Program-made: the position numbers and the translations under genes | Part shown: positions 44,216 to 52,723 of the stretch, one piece after another | Layout: each line of letters opens with the position of its first letter | Position numbering within the stretch: position 1 is the stretch's first letter | Origin: Enterococcus_K sp051713825 | Lineage (GTDB): Bacteria; Bacillota; Bacilli; Lactobacillales; Enterococcaceae | DNA: 64,000 nucleotides | NCBI RefSeq assembly: GCF_051713825.1 | Contig: NZ_JBIOQR010000001.1 | Span: 1,736,001-1,800,000 of the forward strand | Reading direction: 5' to 3' | The notes under the pieces: generated by a model | Seen by the model: the letters and a program-made list of their open reading frames with translations, nothing else | Databases searched by the model: none | Told to the model about the DNA's origin: nothing

Positions 44216-44366
44216 TTGCCAGTTCTACTTATCCAAGCTTACTAGTAGAATGGTACACGTAGTGCGATTCTAGTGAAATGTTCTCATTTCTCTTCCTTCA
44301 ATTAGCACTAGTTGCCAGTTCTACTTATCCAGGCTTACTAGTAGAATGGTATGCGTAGTGCGATAT
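44213..44366. repeat. Two direct repeats of about 57 bp
   Basis: Copies at about 44213-44269 and 44309-44365 (offset 96 bp), starting TAGTTGCCAGTTCTACTTAT and ending in GTAGTGCGAT. Each holds the inverted pair TTCTACT / AGTAGAA. Non-coding. Confidence 0.75.
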
Positions 44367-44367
44367 T

Positions 44368-44409
44368 AGAGGCTGGGACACAACTTTATCAGTTATGTCT
44401 CTGCCTCTC
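44368..44409. terminator. Hairpin at the junction of the direct repeats and repeat copy B
   Basis: AGAGGCTGGGACA / TGTCTCTGCCTCT imperfect hairpin, similar to the degV terminator of copy C. Confidence 0.6.
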
Positions 44410-44417
44410 TTTATCCG

Positions 44418-44812
44418 AATAAACGGTGGGTACAGAAGCAACTCCATCTTCACTCCGCCCCATCAATTTCTAAAGGTGGAACACCTTTAGAACTGATGGA
44501 CTGCGTTCCGCTCTCAACAACTTCTACGCATGAGACATGCTAGAGTTGAAGGTCTTCACTCCGTAAAACTACTTCGATCTCATCAATCTCTAAAGGTGAA
44601 ACACCTTAAGAATTGAAGGACGTTGTTCCGCTCTCAACAACTTCTACGCATGAGACATGCTAGAGTTGAAGGTTCTTATTGCTGTAAAACACAACGAAGC
44701 ATGAGTTGATGTTGCACAGTACCTAATCGGTGCTGTAAAACACAACGAAGTATGAGTTGATGTTGCACAGTACCTACCCGGTTCTCGGAGTTAAACACTT
44801 CTGTCCCAACCT
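44418..44812 (-). repeat. Composite non-coding repeat, copy B (inverted relative to copy A)
   Basis: Reverse complement of copy A at 20441-20790, with the same pair of 51-bp units and the same AGAAGTTGTTGAGAGCGGAA-type units, plus an extra segment of about 55 bp near its left end. It ends in CTGTCCCAACCTCC. The short open frame within it is not a gene. Confidence 0.85.
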
Positions 44813-44849
44813 CCTCCTTATAAGTAGCACTAATACAAATGCTGGAGAA

Positions 44850-44889
44850 AAGAGACCTGTATGAAAAATTCTCATACAAGTCTCTTTTT
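44850..44889. terminator. Terminator at the 3' end of the GH43 gene
   Basis: AGAGACCTGTATGA / TCTCATACAAGTCTCT with T run on the plus strand and A run on the other side, so it can work in both directions. Confidence 0.75.
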
Positions 44890-46391
44890 TATTCCTCTGA
44901 ATAAGAATAATCGCACCACTCACAAGTTACAGGTTCAGTTAACTCAGTACCATTTCCAGTCGCATATAATCCTAAAAAGACACCAGTAAAAACACCGCCT
45001 ACTTCAGTTGTTACATATCGAGTAGCCGCCTCACCAATTGCCATCAAATTCTCTTCATCGCTACCAGCTGAGAATAGGTATACCGCTGGGCTAGTGGTAA
45101 TTTGTAAATAGACAATATCAGTTGCTTCAATCACCCGTGTTTGCGTCACACCTGATAGTTCCCCAATTCGCTGACGCAAAGTTACTTGTAACTGAGAACC
45201 CTGTTTTTTTACAGCAAGCTCATAATGATGCACTCGATTTAAAAAGACTGTCAAACCAACTTCTGCTTTGCCCGACAAACTTGCAACTTCAAATTTTGTG
45301 GTAAACGTGCCGTCCAAAGACTTTTGGCGTTGACCTAACCATGTAACATTTTCTGCATCATCAAGCGTGTTCTTTTGCCCCAACAGCTGCAGCCCTGTAG
45401 CTGTCTGATAAATATGCGTTGGATCACTCTGATAGAGCGTATTCCAATCGAATCGCAAAGGTTCTTTAGCAAACCACTCTTTAGAAGATAACTTTTCAAT
45501 AGGGTGGCGGGCTAAATCATGTCCTTCCATTTCTACTGCCACGGCTCCTTGATTGCCAAAAACAGGCCATTCATTTGACCAATCAATAGGAACTAAGAAA
45601 GTTTCTCGACCTAAGAGATGTCGTTTTGGAAACTCATTTAATGGACGAATCCCCAGACAAACCGCCCACCAATTATTCTTGGTATCTTGAACTAAATCTG
45701 CATGACCAATTGCCTGAATAGCAGAAGGCAAACTCCGATTTGTTAATACTGGATTCTTTTCATAAGGCAGATATGGTCCTTCAATCTGCTTACTTCGAGC
45801 CATGGTAAACATATGTCCATAACCCGTTCCACCTTCAGAGATAGCCAGATAGTAATACTCATCTTTTTGATAGAGATGTGGCCCTTCAGGATCAGCCGCA
45901 CCAATTCCTTTCCAAATGTTTATTCTAGGGGAAGTTTTTCCCGTTTCTAAATCAATTTCACACAGATAGATTTCTTTATCTGTACCGGTATAATAAACTT
46001 TTCCATTCGTGTCAAATAACAAAGAGGGATCAATTCCAGGTAAATCTAAAAAGATTGGGTCTGACCATTCTCCCAGAATATCGTCTGTCCAAATAAGAAA
46101 ATTCCCTTGATTGGGCACATTTGTACAGACAACATAAAAACGTCCTTCATGGTAACGAATGGTTGGTGCATAGAGACCAAATGCATTAGGTGCCTGATTA
46201 GATAAATCTAACTGCTCATTTCTTGTAATACAATGGCCAATTAGTTCCCAGTTTACAAGATCTTTGCTGTGGTAGAGAGGAAGTCCAGGGAAGTATTCAA
46301 ATGAACTCGTCACTAAATAATAATCTTCTTCCACTCGACAAATACTAGGGTCAGGATTAAAACCTGATAGAATAGGGTTTTTATATTTCAT
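44889..46391 (-). CDS. GH43 family beta-xylosidase / alpha-L-arabinofuranosidase
   Basis: Releases xylose or arabinose from short xylan-derived oligosaccharides. 500 residues; no signal peptide, so intracellular. Five-bladed propeller domain with the catalytic base in NPILSGFNPDPSICRVEEDYY (read as NPDPS), the pKa-modulating Asp in LPGIDPSLLFD and general acid Glu in AADPEGPHLY; the C-terminal part (about 310-500) is the beta-sandwich domain common in GH43 xylosidases. ATG 46391 follows GGAGG; the frame is open upstream to 46571 without a ribosome binding site. No xylose regulator or importer is next to it. Confidence 0.9.
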   Translation of the reverse strand: MKYKNPILSGFNPDPSICRVEEDYYLVTSSFEYFPGLPLYHSKDLVNWELIGHCITRNEQLDLSNQAPNAFGLYAPTIRYHEGRFYVVCTNVPNQGNFLIWTDDILGEWSDPIFLDLPGIDPSLLFDTNGKVYYTGTDKEIYLCEIDLETGKTSPRINIWKGIGAADPEGPHLYQKDEYYYLAISEGGTGYGHMFTMARSKQIEGPYLPYEKNPVLTNRSLPSAIQAIGHADLVQDTKNNWWAVCLGIRPLNEFPKRHLLGRETFLVPIDWSNEWPVFGNQGAVAVEMEGHDLARHPIEKLSSKEWFAKEPLRFDWNTLYQSDPTHIYQTATGLQLLGQKNTLDDAENVTWLGQRQKSLDGTFTTKFEVASLSGKAEVGLTVFLNRVHHYELAVKKQGSQLQVTLRQRIGELSGVTQTRVIEATDIVYLQITTSPAVYLFSAGSDEENLMAIGEAATRYVTTEVGGVFTGVFLGLYATGNGTELTEPVTCEWCDYSYSEE

Positions 46392-46585
46392 GTAAGCGCC
46401 TCCGTATCTTTTTCTTAAAATTACCATGAATCGCCAAAGTTGAATAGGGGATAAATTAGACATTTTCATGAACAAATTAGTGATAAATGAGTGGCTAAAA
46501 AAATATGAATGAAGCATTAGAAGAAAAGGGGGGATCAGATGACAGAAAAAAAGGCTGCTCACTAGAAACAACCCTTCCTTTTATT

Positions 46586-47779
46586 TTATATTTTCTTGAA
46601 GAATAACTGACCTTTTTCACGAGAGTATTTCATATACATAATCAAAGCATAAATCACACCACTAGATACCAATAGAACAAGAATGCCCATTTGAAAACTA
46701 GCCTGTTCATTTATAGAGGTCAATCTATCCGTAACAATACCTACAGAATGAAAATAAGTCGTTGGCAGTAAATGGATGATCTTTTGCATAGGCTCGAATA
46801 GTTCTGTTGCTATTACTGGACCTAAAATCACGACTGTTGAAATAAATAAAGTGGATAAGTTACTTCTTGTGAGTGTAGCTATCAAATAAACAAACATAAC
46901 CAAAAAAATGATGGCTAACAATTGTAAAACGCCCGCTCGCAAAATGACTTCTCCCAGAGACATCAACTCAACATCACTTATCGATTGCCTACTTATGGGA
47001 TAGTTTAGAGAGCCAATTCCATCCGTTACTCCAGCAATCAATAGAGGAACAAATAAAAACAAACAGTAAAAAGCAAAACCAAATAAAATCAAAAAGGCAC
47101 TTTTTTCTAGGTGGAGGCGAAGAGCCGATTTGGGAAAACTCTCTTCTATGTCTATTTTGTCTATCAAACTCATACATAAAATACTACTTAACACCGCAAT
47201 CAGACACAAAGAAAAGATGATTGGATAGACAGAATCCATCATACGATACATATAGGATAGGCCCTTTTTTTCTTGCCCATTCACATCAGGCTCCAAATTA
47301 TGTTTACTCAGTTCTTTATACGTTTTATAAGTAGTCATGAGCAATCGTCTTTCCGTATCTTGGTCAACTTTAACGATTCTTTCAGCAAACACATCAATTT
47401 CTCCAATTGCTGGAAGATCAAATTTTTCCATCAACTCCACTTGGATAGCTAGGGCGTTCTTCCAATCGCCTTGTTGTGCATACGCTAAAGCTTGATGCAG
47501 CTTATCCTGATAATTCTCTGATAATAAGATAATCTCTTCTAATTCTTTTTTTTCTTCGTCAGGTAGATTCTCATCCTCAAGCGAAGCATTAAGCCTATCT
47601 AAATGCGCACTTCCCATAGATAGTTCCCTTCCAAGATCATGTACATAGGCTGTGTTTGCAGACCCGCTCATATTCAAACAAAATAAAACAATAGTAATAA
47701 TAGCTGGAAGTAACAGTGGGATATAGTTTAATGGATTCTTAAACGTTGATCTTAGTAAATAAAGAGAATAACTTCTCAT
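46586..47779 (-). CDS. ABC transporter membrane protein
   Basis: 397 residues. One transmembrane segment near the N-terminus (about 19-36), a large mostly helical extracytoplasmic loop (about 40-170) and about five more segments toward the C-terminus, the layout of ABC-2-type exporters. The start overlaps the ATPase stop by four bases, so the two form a complex. Substrate unknown; similar two-gene units serve lantibiotic or peptide resistance in Firmicutes, but no peptide gene or two-component system is adjacent. Confidence 0.8.
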   Translation of the reverse strand: MRSYSLYLLRSTFKNPLNYIPLLLPAIITIVLFCLNMSGSANTAYVHDLGRELSMGSAHLDRLNASLEDENLPDEEKKELEEIILLSENYQDKLHQALAYAQQGDWKNALAIQVELMEKFDLPAIGEIDVFAERIVKVDQDTERRLLMTTYKTYKELSKHNLEPDVNGQEKKGLSYMYRMMDSVYPIIFSLCLIAVLSSILCMSLIDKIDIEESFPKSALRLHLEKSAFLILFGFAFYCLFLFVPLLIAGVTDGIGSLNYPISRQSISDVELMSLGEVILRAGVLQLLAIIFLVMFVYLIATLTRSNLSTLFISTVVILGPVIATELFEPMQKIIHLLPTTYFHSVGIVTDRLTSINEQASFQMGILVLLVSSGVIYALIMYMKYSREKGQLFFKKI

Positions 47780-48420
47780 AAACTCACCTCACAATCAAGT
47801 GATTTAAAGATGCCTAGCTCTAAACGAAACTGTTGATCACAAATTGTAAAAAATTCTTCATTTTCATGGGCGGAGAACAGGATTGCTTTGCCTTCCGCTT
47901 TTTTTGCCAGTAATAATTCTTCAAACCGTTTAATACTTGGTCTATCTAAAGCAATCGTCGGTTCATCGAGTAACCAATAGTCTGCATTAGACACCATATA
48001 CATGGCGATTAAGACCTTTTGTTTCATTCCTAAAGAATATTTTTTTATTGGTGTATGTATAAAGGAAGACATCTCCCAGTAATTGATTGCTTCTTCTATG
48101 TATTTATTATCTGATTGCCATAATCCACAAACAAGCTCAAGATAATCCTTTCCTGAGAGAGCAGGGTTGAACCAATTCGATGATTCAAAATAATAGATTA
48201 ATTTCTTGACTTCTTTTGCCGAAATCTTTTGTTCGTTTTCAGTAATTTCTGCATGACCGATTTCTTCATTACGAACACTGGCAATGGTTCGCAATAAGGT
48301 TGATTTGCCACTGCCATTTGGAGCGGAGAGTCCGTAGATTCTCCCTTTATCAAGCGTCAAATTAATTCGATCCGCTAGAATGGTATTCGTTTTTAGTTTT
48401 AAATTTTTCACCTGTAACAT
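47776..48420 (-). CDS. ABC transporter ATP-binding protein
   Basis: 214 residues, a compact single nucleotide-binding domain. Walker A APNGSGKSTLL (about 34-44), signature KYSLGMKQKVLIAMYM (about 123-138; SLGMK rather than SGGQ), Walker B YWLLDEPTIALD (about 149). The SLGMKQ signature is common in ABC-2-type exporters. First gene of the pair, with no other partner upstream. Confidence 0.88.
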   Translation of the reverse strand: MLQVKNLKLKTNTILADRINLTLDKGRIYGLSAPNGSGKSTLLRTIASVRNEEIGHAEITENEQKISAKEVKKLIYYFESSNWFNPALSGKDYLELVCGLWQSDNKYIEEAINYWEMSSFIHTPIKKYSLGMKQKVLIAMYMVSNADYWLLDEPTIALDRPSIKRFEELLLAKKAEGKAILFSAHENEEFFTICDQQFRLELGIFKSLDCEVSL

Positions 48421-48755
48421 ATATTCACCCTTTCATTTTTTATAACAAAAACGCCAAATTTTATGATACGTGAAAATAGGAAATTAAGAAACATGATTTT
48501 GGCATTTTATAACAAAGTTAATTTATTACTTAAATTTTTTAATAGGGGATGGGTAGTCTATTCATCCTATGTATAAGAATACAAAAAAATCTTGTTTATG
48601 CATATAAAAAAGAAGATTGCTTAAAAAATCAAATCAAAAAAACACAGTAATTCTAATAAAAACAGAAAAACACGCTAGTTATTATCGAAAAACTATTGCA
48701 TAAATAATTGTTTAATGATAAATTAATGAATAAATATTAAAAGGTGGTTAAAATT
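48421..48755. other. AT-rich intergenic region between divergent genes
   Basis: Contains TTATAACAAA twice (48442 and 48508 areas) and the inverted pair GCCAAA / TTTGGC (about 48452 and 48500), which could be a regulatory site for the ABC genes. Before the plus-strand gene TTGCAT, 17 bp, TAAATT is a weak promoter candidate. No gene seen. Confidence 0.4.
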
Positions 48756-49523
48756 ATGCTTAAAAATGCTATTGTTCGAATACCTGCAACAACTATTTCT
48801 GAAGGAATTACCAGTGTCGATGAAGGCCAGCCTATTTATAGTAAAGCATTAGTTCAACATGAAAACTATGTAAGTGCCTTAACGAAAGCCGGAGTAAATG
48901 TTCTTGTTTTAGAGCCTAATGACGAGTTCCCGGATTCTTGTTTTGTTGAAGATGTTGCTTTATGTACAAGTAAATGTGCCATTATTACTCGACCAGGTGC
49001 ACCCACGCGTCAAAAGGAATCAGAATTGGCTGATATGGCTCAAGCACTACATGAATTTTATGCGCACGTTGAAAAAATTGAAGCACCTGGTACAGTGGAA
49101 GCCGGGGATATCATGATGGTTGGGGATCATTTTTATATTGGTCTTTCTGCACGGACTAATAGTGAAGGAGCCAGTCAAATGATTGCCATTTTAGAAAACT
49201 ATGGTTTATCTGGGGAAATAGTGCCCTTAAAGGAAGTTCTTCATCTTAAGACAGGCTTAGCCTATCTTGAAAATAATCATTTGTTGGTTGCTGGTGAGTT
49301 TCAAACTTCACCAACATTTGAAAAGTTCAATAAATTAATGGTCGACATGGATGAAGCATATGGGGCCAACTGTATTTGGGTAAACGATTCAGTTCTGGTT
49401 CCAAAGGGCTATCCAAAAATACAAAAGAAAATTGAAGCATTAGGTTATACAGTCATTGTTGTCGATACCTCAGAATATCGGAAAATCGATGGCGGTTTAA
49501 GCTGTTTATCATTAAGATTTTAA
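48756..49523 (+). CDS. Dimethylarginine dimethylaminohydrolase-like amidinotransferase-fold enzyme
   Basis: Family members hydrolyse methylated arginines to citrulline and methylamines, or act on related guanidino compounds. About 255 residues, normal for DDAH. Seen: PDSCFVEDVALC with the substrate Asp/Glu pair (about 62-73), TRPGAP, EAGDIMMVGDHFYIGLSARTN (read in pieces; contains the G-D-x-M and the His/Ser region) and the C-terminal catalytic Cys in DGGLSCLSLRF. ATG 48756 follows AAAAGGTGG. The gene is 18 bp before an amino acid permease, so it probably processes an imported guanidino amino acid. Confidence 0.85.
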   Translation: MLKNAIVRIPATTISEGITSVDEGQPIYSKALVQHENYVSALTKAGVNVLVLEPNDEFPDSCFVEDVALCTSKCAIITRPGAPTRQKESELADMAQALHEFYAHVEKIEAPGTVEAGDIMMVGDHFYIGLSARTNSEGASQMIAILENYGLSGEIVPLKEVLHLKTGLAYLENNHLLVAGEFQTSPTFEKFNKLMVDMDEAYGANCIWVNDSVLVPKGYPKIQKKIEALGYTVIVVDTSEYRKIDGGLSCLSLRF

Positions 49524-49541
49524 GAGCTAGGAGGGAGTTGA

Positions 49542-50957
49542 ATGGCAAAAGAAGAAAAAAAATTAGGGCTTTTTTCTTTAGTAGGGATTATTACCAGTGC
49601 AATCATTGGGGCTGGCGTGTTTAACCTTATGAAAGAAATGGCAAACACTGCTTCTGTTGGAGTCACAATTATTGGTTGGTTAGTTACAGGACTAGGGATG
49701 GGTGCACTCGTGTATTGTATGCAACGCTTAAGTTTAAAACGACCTGATTTAGATGCAGGGATTTTTTCTTATGCAAAAGCTGGATTTGGTGACTATATCG
49801 GGTTTAATGCTATTTGGGGGTATTGGATTTCTGTCATCGTCGCCAATGTTGCATTTGGTACACTACTGTTCAGCGCACTCGCTTACTTTTTCCCCATTTT
49901 TGGAAATGGGCAAAATATTCCTTCTATTATAGGTGCTTCATTCATTTTATGGATCATTCATTATGTCATTTTGAAGGGACTAGATAAAGCGACTTTGTTA
50001 AACACAGTAGTGGTGATTGCCAAACTAGTGCCCATTTTAATTTTTATTATTTGCCTATTCTTCGGTTTTCAAAAAGAATTGTTTTTCTCGAACTTTTTTG
50101 TCGCATTTGATATGAACCAAACAACAATTTCGATTCTTGATCAACTAAAAGGAACTGTCCTATCAACTGTTTGGGTATTTATTGGAATAGAAGGGGCAAT
50201 TGTTTTTTCAGGAAGAGCAAAAAAACGGAGCGATGTCGGAAAAGCCACCATTCTGGGCTTTATTGCGGTCACATTAATCTACATATGTATTACTGTATTT
50301 TCCTATGGGATTTTCTCGCAATCTCAGTTGCAAAGTTTACCTAATCCAGCAATGGCCTATGTTCTTGAAGACATCATCGGGAAAACGGGCGCCATTATTG
50401 TCAACATAGGTGTCATTATTTCAATCTTTGGTGCATGGATTGCTACAACACTTTTAGCAGAGGAAGTTGCCTTTCAAGCAAGTATCAGCCAGCTATTTCC
50501 AAAGATTTTTAGTAAACAGAATAAAAACAATGTACCCGCTCATTCTGTGACAATCATTACCTTGATTGTTCAACTATTATTACTCAGCTTCTTGATAACC
50601 GATGAAGCGTATTCTGTTCTTTCCAAACTATCATCAGCAACTATTTTACTTCCATACACTTGTGTTGCTTTATATCAAATTAAGCTCTCACTTCAACAAA
50701 ATGAAAAGCTATTTTCAAAAGATATCTTAGTAGGGGGGTTAGCATCTTTATACATATTTTGGCTCATCTATGGATCAGGAATGATGTATTTTATTTTAAC
50801 CATCTTGGCCTTATGTCCAGGTACGTTGATGTATATTTATGTAAAAAAGAAAAATTCTATGGATCTATTTACCAAATATGAGTGGGTACTTTTCAGCATG
50901 ATTAGCTTGCTGTTTCTTTATGGCATTTTTCAATTTTCAAAATTTGGCATGTTATAA
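49542..50957 (+). CDS. APC-family basic amino acid permease / antiporter
   Basis: 471 residues, about twelve hydrophobic segments. N-terminal LGLFSLVGIITSAIIGAGVF is the APC-type first helix with the GAG substrate loop, and FIGIEGAIVFSGRAKKRSDVGK (about 217) is characteristic of the ArcD/basic amino acid antiporter group. Paired with the DDAH-like gene: import of a (methyl)arginine in exchange for citrulline is a reasonable inference, not shown. SD GGAGGG. Ends just before a strong terminator. Confidence 0.87.
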   Translation: MAKEEKKLGLFSLVGIITSAIIGAGVFNLMKEMANTASVGVTIIGWLVTGLGMGALVYCMQRLSLKRPDLDAGIFSYAKAGFGDYIGFNAIWGYWISVIVANVAFGTLLFSALAYFFPIFGNGQNIPSIIGASFILWIIHYVILKGLDKATLLNTVVVIAKLVPILIFIICLFFGFQKELFFSNFFVAFDMNQTTISILDQLKGTVLSTVWVFIGIEGAIVFSGRAKKRSDVGKATILGFIAVTLIYICITVFSYGIFSQSQLQSLPNPAMAYVLEDIIGKTGAIIVNIGVIISIFGAWIATTLLAEEVAFQASISQLFPKIFSKQNKNNVPAHSVTIITLIVQLLLLSFLITDEAYSVLSKLSSATILLPYTCVALYQIKLSLQQNEKLFSKDILVGGLASLYIFWLIYGSGMMYFILTILALCPGTLMYIYVKKKNSMDLFTKYEWVLFSMISLLFLYGIFQFSKFGML

Positions 50958-50970
50958 GTAAAAAGAGGGG

Positions 50971-51014
50971 ACAACCCATTGATACTACTCGAAAGTATCA
51001 ATGGGTTGTTTTTT
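50971..51014 (+). terminator. Terminator after the permease
   Basis: ACAACCCATTGATACT (50971-50986) / AGTATCAATGGGTTGT (50994-51009), perfect 16-bp arms, then TTTTT. Confidence 0.92.
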
Positions 51015-51103
51015 GAACAAGCTAATTGTGAATTTTTCACAATTGTAACTAATTAAATCAGCCAGTTATTTTAGTATAAACAGCAGGCTTCATCTGATAG
51101 TAA

Positions 51104-51268
51104 ATTTATAAAAAGATCAAGATAAGCCTAGCATATTCGGATATTGATAAAATTTACAAGCAAAATTCTTTAGACGATACATTACGAGACATATCAATAT
51201 TCAATTCTGTAAAAATTAAAGATGACAATCACCAGTACAGTTCTAATACAGATGATTTCATCAAGTAA
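51104..51268 (+). pseudogene. Possible gene remnant without start codon
   Basis: About 54 codons are open in one frame with protein-like content (AYSDIDKIYKQNSLDD and IFNSVKIKDDN) ending in TAA at 51266-51268, but there is no ATG, GTG or TTG start with a ribosome binding site. I do not recognise the protein. It could be the C-terminal stub of a gene lost next to the dif region. Confidence 0.3.
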
Positions 51269-51556
51269 GCTAGCTGCATATAAACGACATAGATTCGTTT
51301 GTTTTAAAACTTTCTAAACGAACTGATCTATGTCTGAAATATTTGAAAATGATTCTTAAAACAATTACTCAGCTGATCTGCTGGACAAGTAAACAATCAA
51401 CTAGCTGATTGTTTACTGAAAAAAGTTTAAAGATATGTAAATCATAGAATAATCGAACATTAGAAACCATCAAAGTAGAACTAAAAAGGCAGTTACTTAG
51501 CAGAGTTCAGTAATTTTACTCTAGGTTATCTTATCAGCTTTCGCAAAACCACTTTC
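51269..51556. other. Gene-free stretch before the left prophage end
   Basis: Two hairpins are visible: ACATAGAT / ATCTATGT (about 51288-51336, with inner CGTTT / AAACG) and AGTAAACAATCA / TGATTGTTTACT (about 51389-51420) followed by an A-rich stretch. No coding sequence seen. Confidence 0.4.
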
Positions 51557-51558
51557 CT

Positions 51559-51586
51559 ACTTTGTATAATATATATTACTGTATCT
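51559..51586 (+). other. Left attachment site: half dif
   Basis: ACTTTGTATAA, central TATATA, then TTACTGTATCT. The left arm equals that of the right-hand dif; the right arm differs from the dif consensus and is probably phage-derived. Confidence 0.8.
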
Positions 51587-51634
51587 CGCATTAAATGGTA
51601 AAATGAAGTATCAACTACTTAATGGGGGATGAAG

Positions 51635-51868
51635 ATGACAATAATTAATAATGAGCGTTTGTGGTTTGGGATTGGTACAGAATTATTACTTGGTGTGGCT
51701 ATTATATGTATTTTATATTTTATACTCACGAGCGGTAAAATTAGAAAGGATTACTTATCAAAAAAATCATCTAGTAAACTTGCTCTTTGGATAGCTTTAT
51801 TACTAGTTATCGTATCAATGTTTTTTGTATATGTGGGCATGATAAGTAATGCAATAATTAAATTTTAA
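51635..51868 (+). CDS. Small two-segment membrane protein of the prophage
   Basis: 77 residues. Hydrophobic segments at about 11-31 and 47-70 are separated by a basic loop (TSGKIRKDYLSKKSSSK), giving a hairpin topology. No family recognised. ATG 51635 follows GGGGGA; the ATG six bases upstream is too close to that site. It lies just inside the left attachment site and points toward the phage interior, with its own terminator. It might be a superinfection-exclusion or moron gene, by position only. Confidence 0.6.
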   Translation: MTIINNERLWFGIGTELLLGVAIICILYFILTSGKIRKDYLSKKSSSKLALWIALLLVIVSMFFVYVGMISNAIIKF

Positions 51869-51876
51869 TACATAGG

Positions 51877-51905
51877 GGAGAGACTTTTTTGAGTCTCTTT
51901 TTTTA
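51877..51905. terminator. Bidirectional terminator between the small membrane gene and the repressor
   Basis: GAGAGAC / GTCTCT with flanking T run on one side and an A-rich strand for the convergent gene. Confidence 0.75.
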
Positions 51906-51930
51906 TGCTTTTCTGTTTTATTTTTTTCCT

Positions 51931-52272
51931 CTACTTTGATTCTTGCTTTAATTCTTCTTGTATACGTTCAATTTCTCGAGATAGTTTTCCAACGTACTCT
52001 ATTAGGTCTTCTTTTGACTGTTGTGACGAATTTGGATTTTCGTTATATGGTGAAAAGTCAAAGAATTCAGTTAATGATATATCTAAGGCCTTGCATATAT
52101 TATAAATAGTTTTTATTGTAGGATTCTTGCTTCGCCCTTTATAAATGGAATCAACTGTACTAGGTGTTAAATCAGCTAGGATTGATATTCTATTAGCGGA
52201 AAGATTTTTCGATTCTGCCAGTTCTTGGATTCTTCTGGCTATGATTTTATTATGTTCTACCGTATTTTTCAT
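51931..52272 (-). CDS. XRE-family phage repressor
   Basis: About 113 residues. Helix-turn-helix in the N-terminal half (IIARRIQELAESKNLSANRI, SILADLTPSTVDSIYKGRSK), then a C-terminal region ending in a coiled-coil-like helix (EYVGKLSREIERIQEELKQ), suited to dimerisation. Transcribed away from all other phage genes, the usual place of a lysogeny or copy-control repressor. ATG 52272 (minus strand) follows AAAGG; the open frame to 52293 lacks a ribosome binding site. Confidence 0.85.
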   Translation of the reverse strand: MKNTVEHNKIIARRIQELAESKNLSANRISILADLTPSTVDSIYKGRSKNPTIKTIYNICKALDISLTEFFDFSPYNENPNSSQQSKEDLIEYVGKLSREIERIQEELKQESK

Positions 52273-52299
52273 TGTATCACAGCCTTTCATCACTTTTTT

Positions 52300-52348
52300 A
52301 AAGTAACAAAAAAGTTACTTTGAAACCATTTTAGTATGTAACTTACTA
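52300..52348. promoter_or_regulatory. Phage operator region
   Basis: Perfect palindrome AAAGTAAC (52300-52307), six A, GTTACTTT (52314-52321), then a second imperfect one TAGTATGTAACTTACTA (about 52332-52348). Both lie between the divergent repressor and early gene. AT-rich promoter-like sequence (TATATA runs) follows to 52410. Confidence 0.6.
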
Positions 52349-52477
52349 TATATCAAATAATGTTTTTACTATAAATAATTGACAATATATAATATATAGT
52401 ATATATTAAAAATGTTATTACGATACATAGTAAACAAACTTAATTGTTTAAATAAAAAATAAGAATGGAGAATGTCA

Positions 52478-52717
52478 ATGTTTGTCAGTCAAGGGAAATT
52501 TATATTTGAAAAAGTAGAGGAGAAAGTAAGTAAGCAAGGAAATCCATTTAAGTTGGTCCATTTGATTGATACTGATAACTATCAGCGTCTAGAATTTTTT
52601 GCGGACGAAGAACTAAAAGTTACAGCTGGCTTAAATAGCCCATGTAAAGTTGTTCTGAAGGCTCAAAAAATGGGATATAGCACAAGCATGAACTGTTTAA
52701 CTGTTTCGCCTGCGTAA
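52478..52717 (+). CDS. Putative phage ssDNA-binding protein (gene V analogue)
   Basis: 79 residues, soluble, beta-rich pattern (FVSQGKFIFEKVEEKVSKQG, then FKLVHLIDTDNYQRLEFF and CKVVLKAQKMG), compatible with a small OB-fold. In filamentous phages an ssDNA-binding protein of this size stands at the same place, before the coat genes. The family assignment is inferred from size, fold pattern and position rather than a clear motif. ATG 52478 is 7 nt after GGAG; the ATG at 52472 is too close to it. Confidence 0.6.
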   Translation: MFVSQGKFIFEKVEEKVSKQGNPFKLVHLIDTDNYQRLEFFADEELKVTAGLNSPCKVVLKAQKMGYSTSMNCLTVSPA

Positions 52718-52723
52718 GCTGTC

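Noticed and set aside
44676..44879. 67-codon open frame in repeat copy B
   Set aside because: Made of the tandem 51-bp repeat and not kept as a coding sequence in copy A.
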